A stretch of 32,257 bases of DNA from Acidimicrobiaceae bacterium. Its GTDB lineage: Bacteria; Actinomycetota; Acidimicrobiia; Acidimicrobiales; Aldehydirespiratoraceae. The DNA lies in contig JABIQM010000160.1 in assembly GCA_018699415.1 (NCBI GenBank), positions 1 to 32,257 of the forward strand, in the 5' to 3' direction. Shown piece after piece: positions 31,812 to 32,257 of this stretch (the first letter of the stretch is position 1; every line of letters starts with the position of its first letter). Under the pieces are notes generated by a model. That model was not told the origin of the DNA. It saw nothing but the letters and a program-made list of their open reading frames with translations, and ran no database searches. The position numbers were made by a program, and so were the translations under genes.

Positions 31812-32257
31812 TCAGTTGCCGCGCCCTACGAGGAATCCGGGGCCGCGCTTGGGTGGATGTGCTCGAATGACCTCCTCGAGCGGCTCGGTTCCCCATCCTG
31901 GCGCGTCGCTGACGATCAGTTCACCGTTCTCGATCGTTGGGGTGACCGTGAACAGTTCATCGTCGAGAGCGATCCGGTCGATGTCGGTCTCCATGATCCG
32001 TAGATGCGGGACCGCCGCGGCGAACTGAGCGACCATCATCGTGCAGAGGTGTCCGTAGAAGTTGTGCGGAGCAACCTGGATCTCATGAGCCGCCGCCATC
32101 GCCGCGATCTTCATCGATTGCCAGGTGCCGTTCCAGATCGTGTCGATGATGGCCACGTCGACAGATTGCTGGTTGAAGTAGGGAACGAATGCGGGCAAAC
32201 CGATCTTCGTTTCGAGTGACGCGATCTGGGTGTGAGCGTGGTCTCGGATGAGCCTGA
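31812..32257 (-). CDS. Mandelate racemase / muconate lactonizing enzyme (enolase superfamily), C-terminal part
   Basis: The C-terminal 148 codons of a larger gene enter from the right edge. They cover the end of the TIM barrel and the capping segment. Visible are DVAIIDTIWNGTWQSMKIAAMAAAH and the QVAPHNFYGHL stretch, whose His is the usual catalytic base of mandelate racemase-subgroup enzymes; the tail ends GPGFLVGRGN. Members of this superfamily dehydrate or racemise sugar acids and other carboxylates after proton abstraction next to the carboxylate. The metal ligands lie outside the window. It converges with the haloalkane dehalogenase gene across 60 bp in which I see no convincing terminator. 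Confidence 0.82.
   Translation of the reverse strand, partial: RLIRDHAHTQIASLETKIGLPAFVPYFNQQSVDVAIIDTIWNGTWQSMKIAAMAAAHEIQVAPHNFYGHLCTMMVAQFAAAVPHLRIMETDIDRIALDDELFTVTPTIENGELIVSDAPGWGTEPLEEVIRAHPPKRGPGFLVGRGN

Overview
The window is a dense, GC-rich (about 60% by eye) bacterial segment with short intergenic gaps, many start/stop overlaps, GTG and TTG starts, candidate leaderless transcripts and a mycothiol-type maleylpyruvate isomerase family gene. Together these point to an actinobacterium, possibly an environmental or marine lineage of the Acidimicrobiia type. The class assignment is inference. Almost every gene encodes a catabolic or tailoring enzyme. I see no rRNA, tRNA, CRISPR array, insertion sequence or phage gene.

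Left part (1-7.1 kb): a divergent pair of operons. On the minus strand, a metal-replete M24 peptidase, a PhyH dioxygenase and an Asp/Glu-racemase (maleate isomerase/EutA-like) gene overlap each other and run off the left edge. On the plus strand are a class V PLP enzyme, an isopenicillin-N-synthase-like 2OG oxygenase, an MFS transporter and a second PhyH dioxygenase. Next come a glutamine-synthetase-like ligase (minus) and a CYP153-like cytochrome P450 (plus). A minus-strand run follows, read right to left: VOC protein, relic of an iron-containing alcohol dehydrogenase, N-acyl-D-amino-acid deacylase, NUDIX hydrolase and MBL hydrolase.

Centre (14.5-20 kb): a TauD-type dioxygenase is followed by a tightly overlapped operon of a MarR regulator, kynureninase, kynurenine 3-monooxygenase, tryptophan 2,3-dioxygenase and a MDMPI-family protein. 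This is the route from tryptophan to 3-hydroxyanthranilate, lacking a formamidase. A good -35/-10 pair with an internal palindrome precedes marR.

Right part (20-32 kb): a branched-chain aminotransferase, then the ectoine-degradation pair DoeB (deacetylase) and DoeA (hydrolase) arranged tail to tail. DoeA is coupled to a Cys/Met-metabolism PLP enzyme. A second CYP153-like P450, collinear with the first, follows. Then comes a four-gene minus operon: an ACC-deaminase/D-cysteine-desulfhydrase-like enzyme, two PhyH dioxygenases and a second DoeA-like metal-free pita-bread hydrolase. The window ends with a VOC protein, a LinB-like haloalkane dehalogenase and the C-terminal part of an enolase-superfamily enzyme.

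Overall this looks like a catabolic island for small nitrogenous compounds (ectoine-like compatible solutes, tryptophan, N-acyl amino acids) and aliphatic or halogenated compounds. It is unusually rich in oxygenases: six Fe(II)/2OG enzymes, two P450s, one flavin monooxygenase and one heme dioxygenase. The least explained part is the repeated pairing of PhyH dioxygenases with pita-bread-fold hydrolases at both ends, which may be undescribed degradation modules for osmolyte-like amides.
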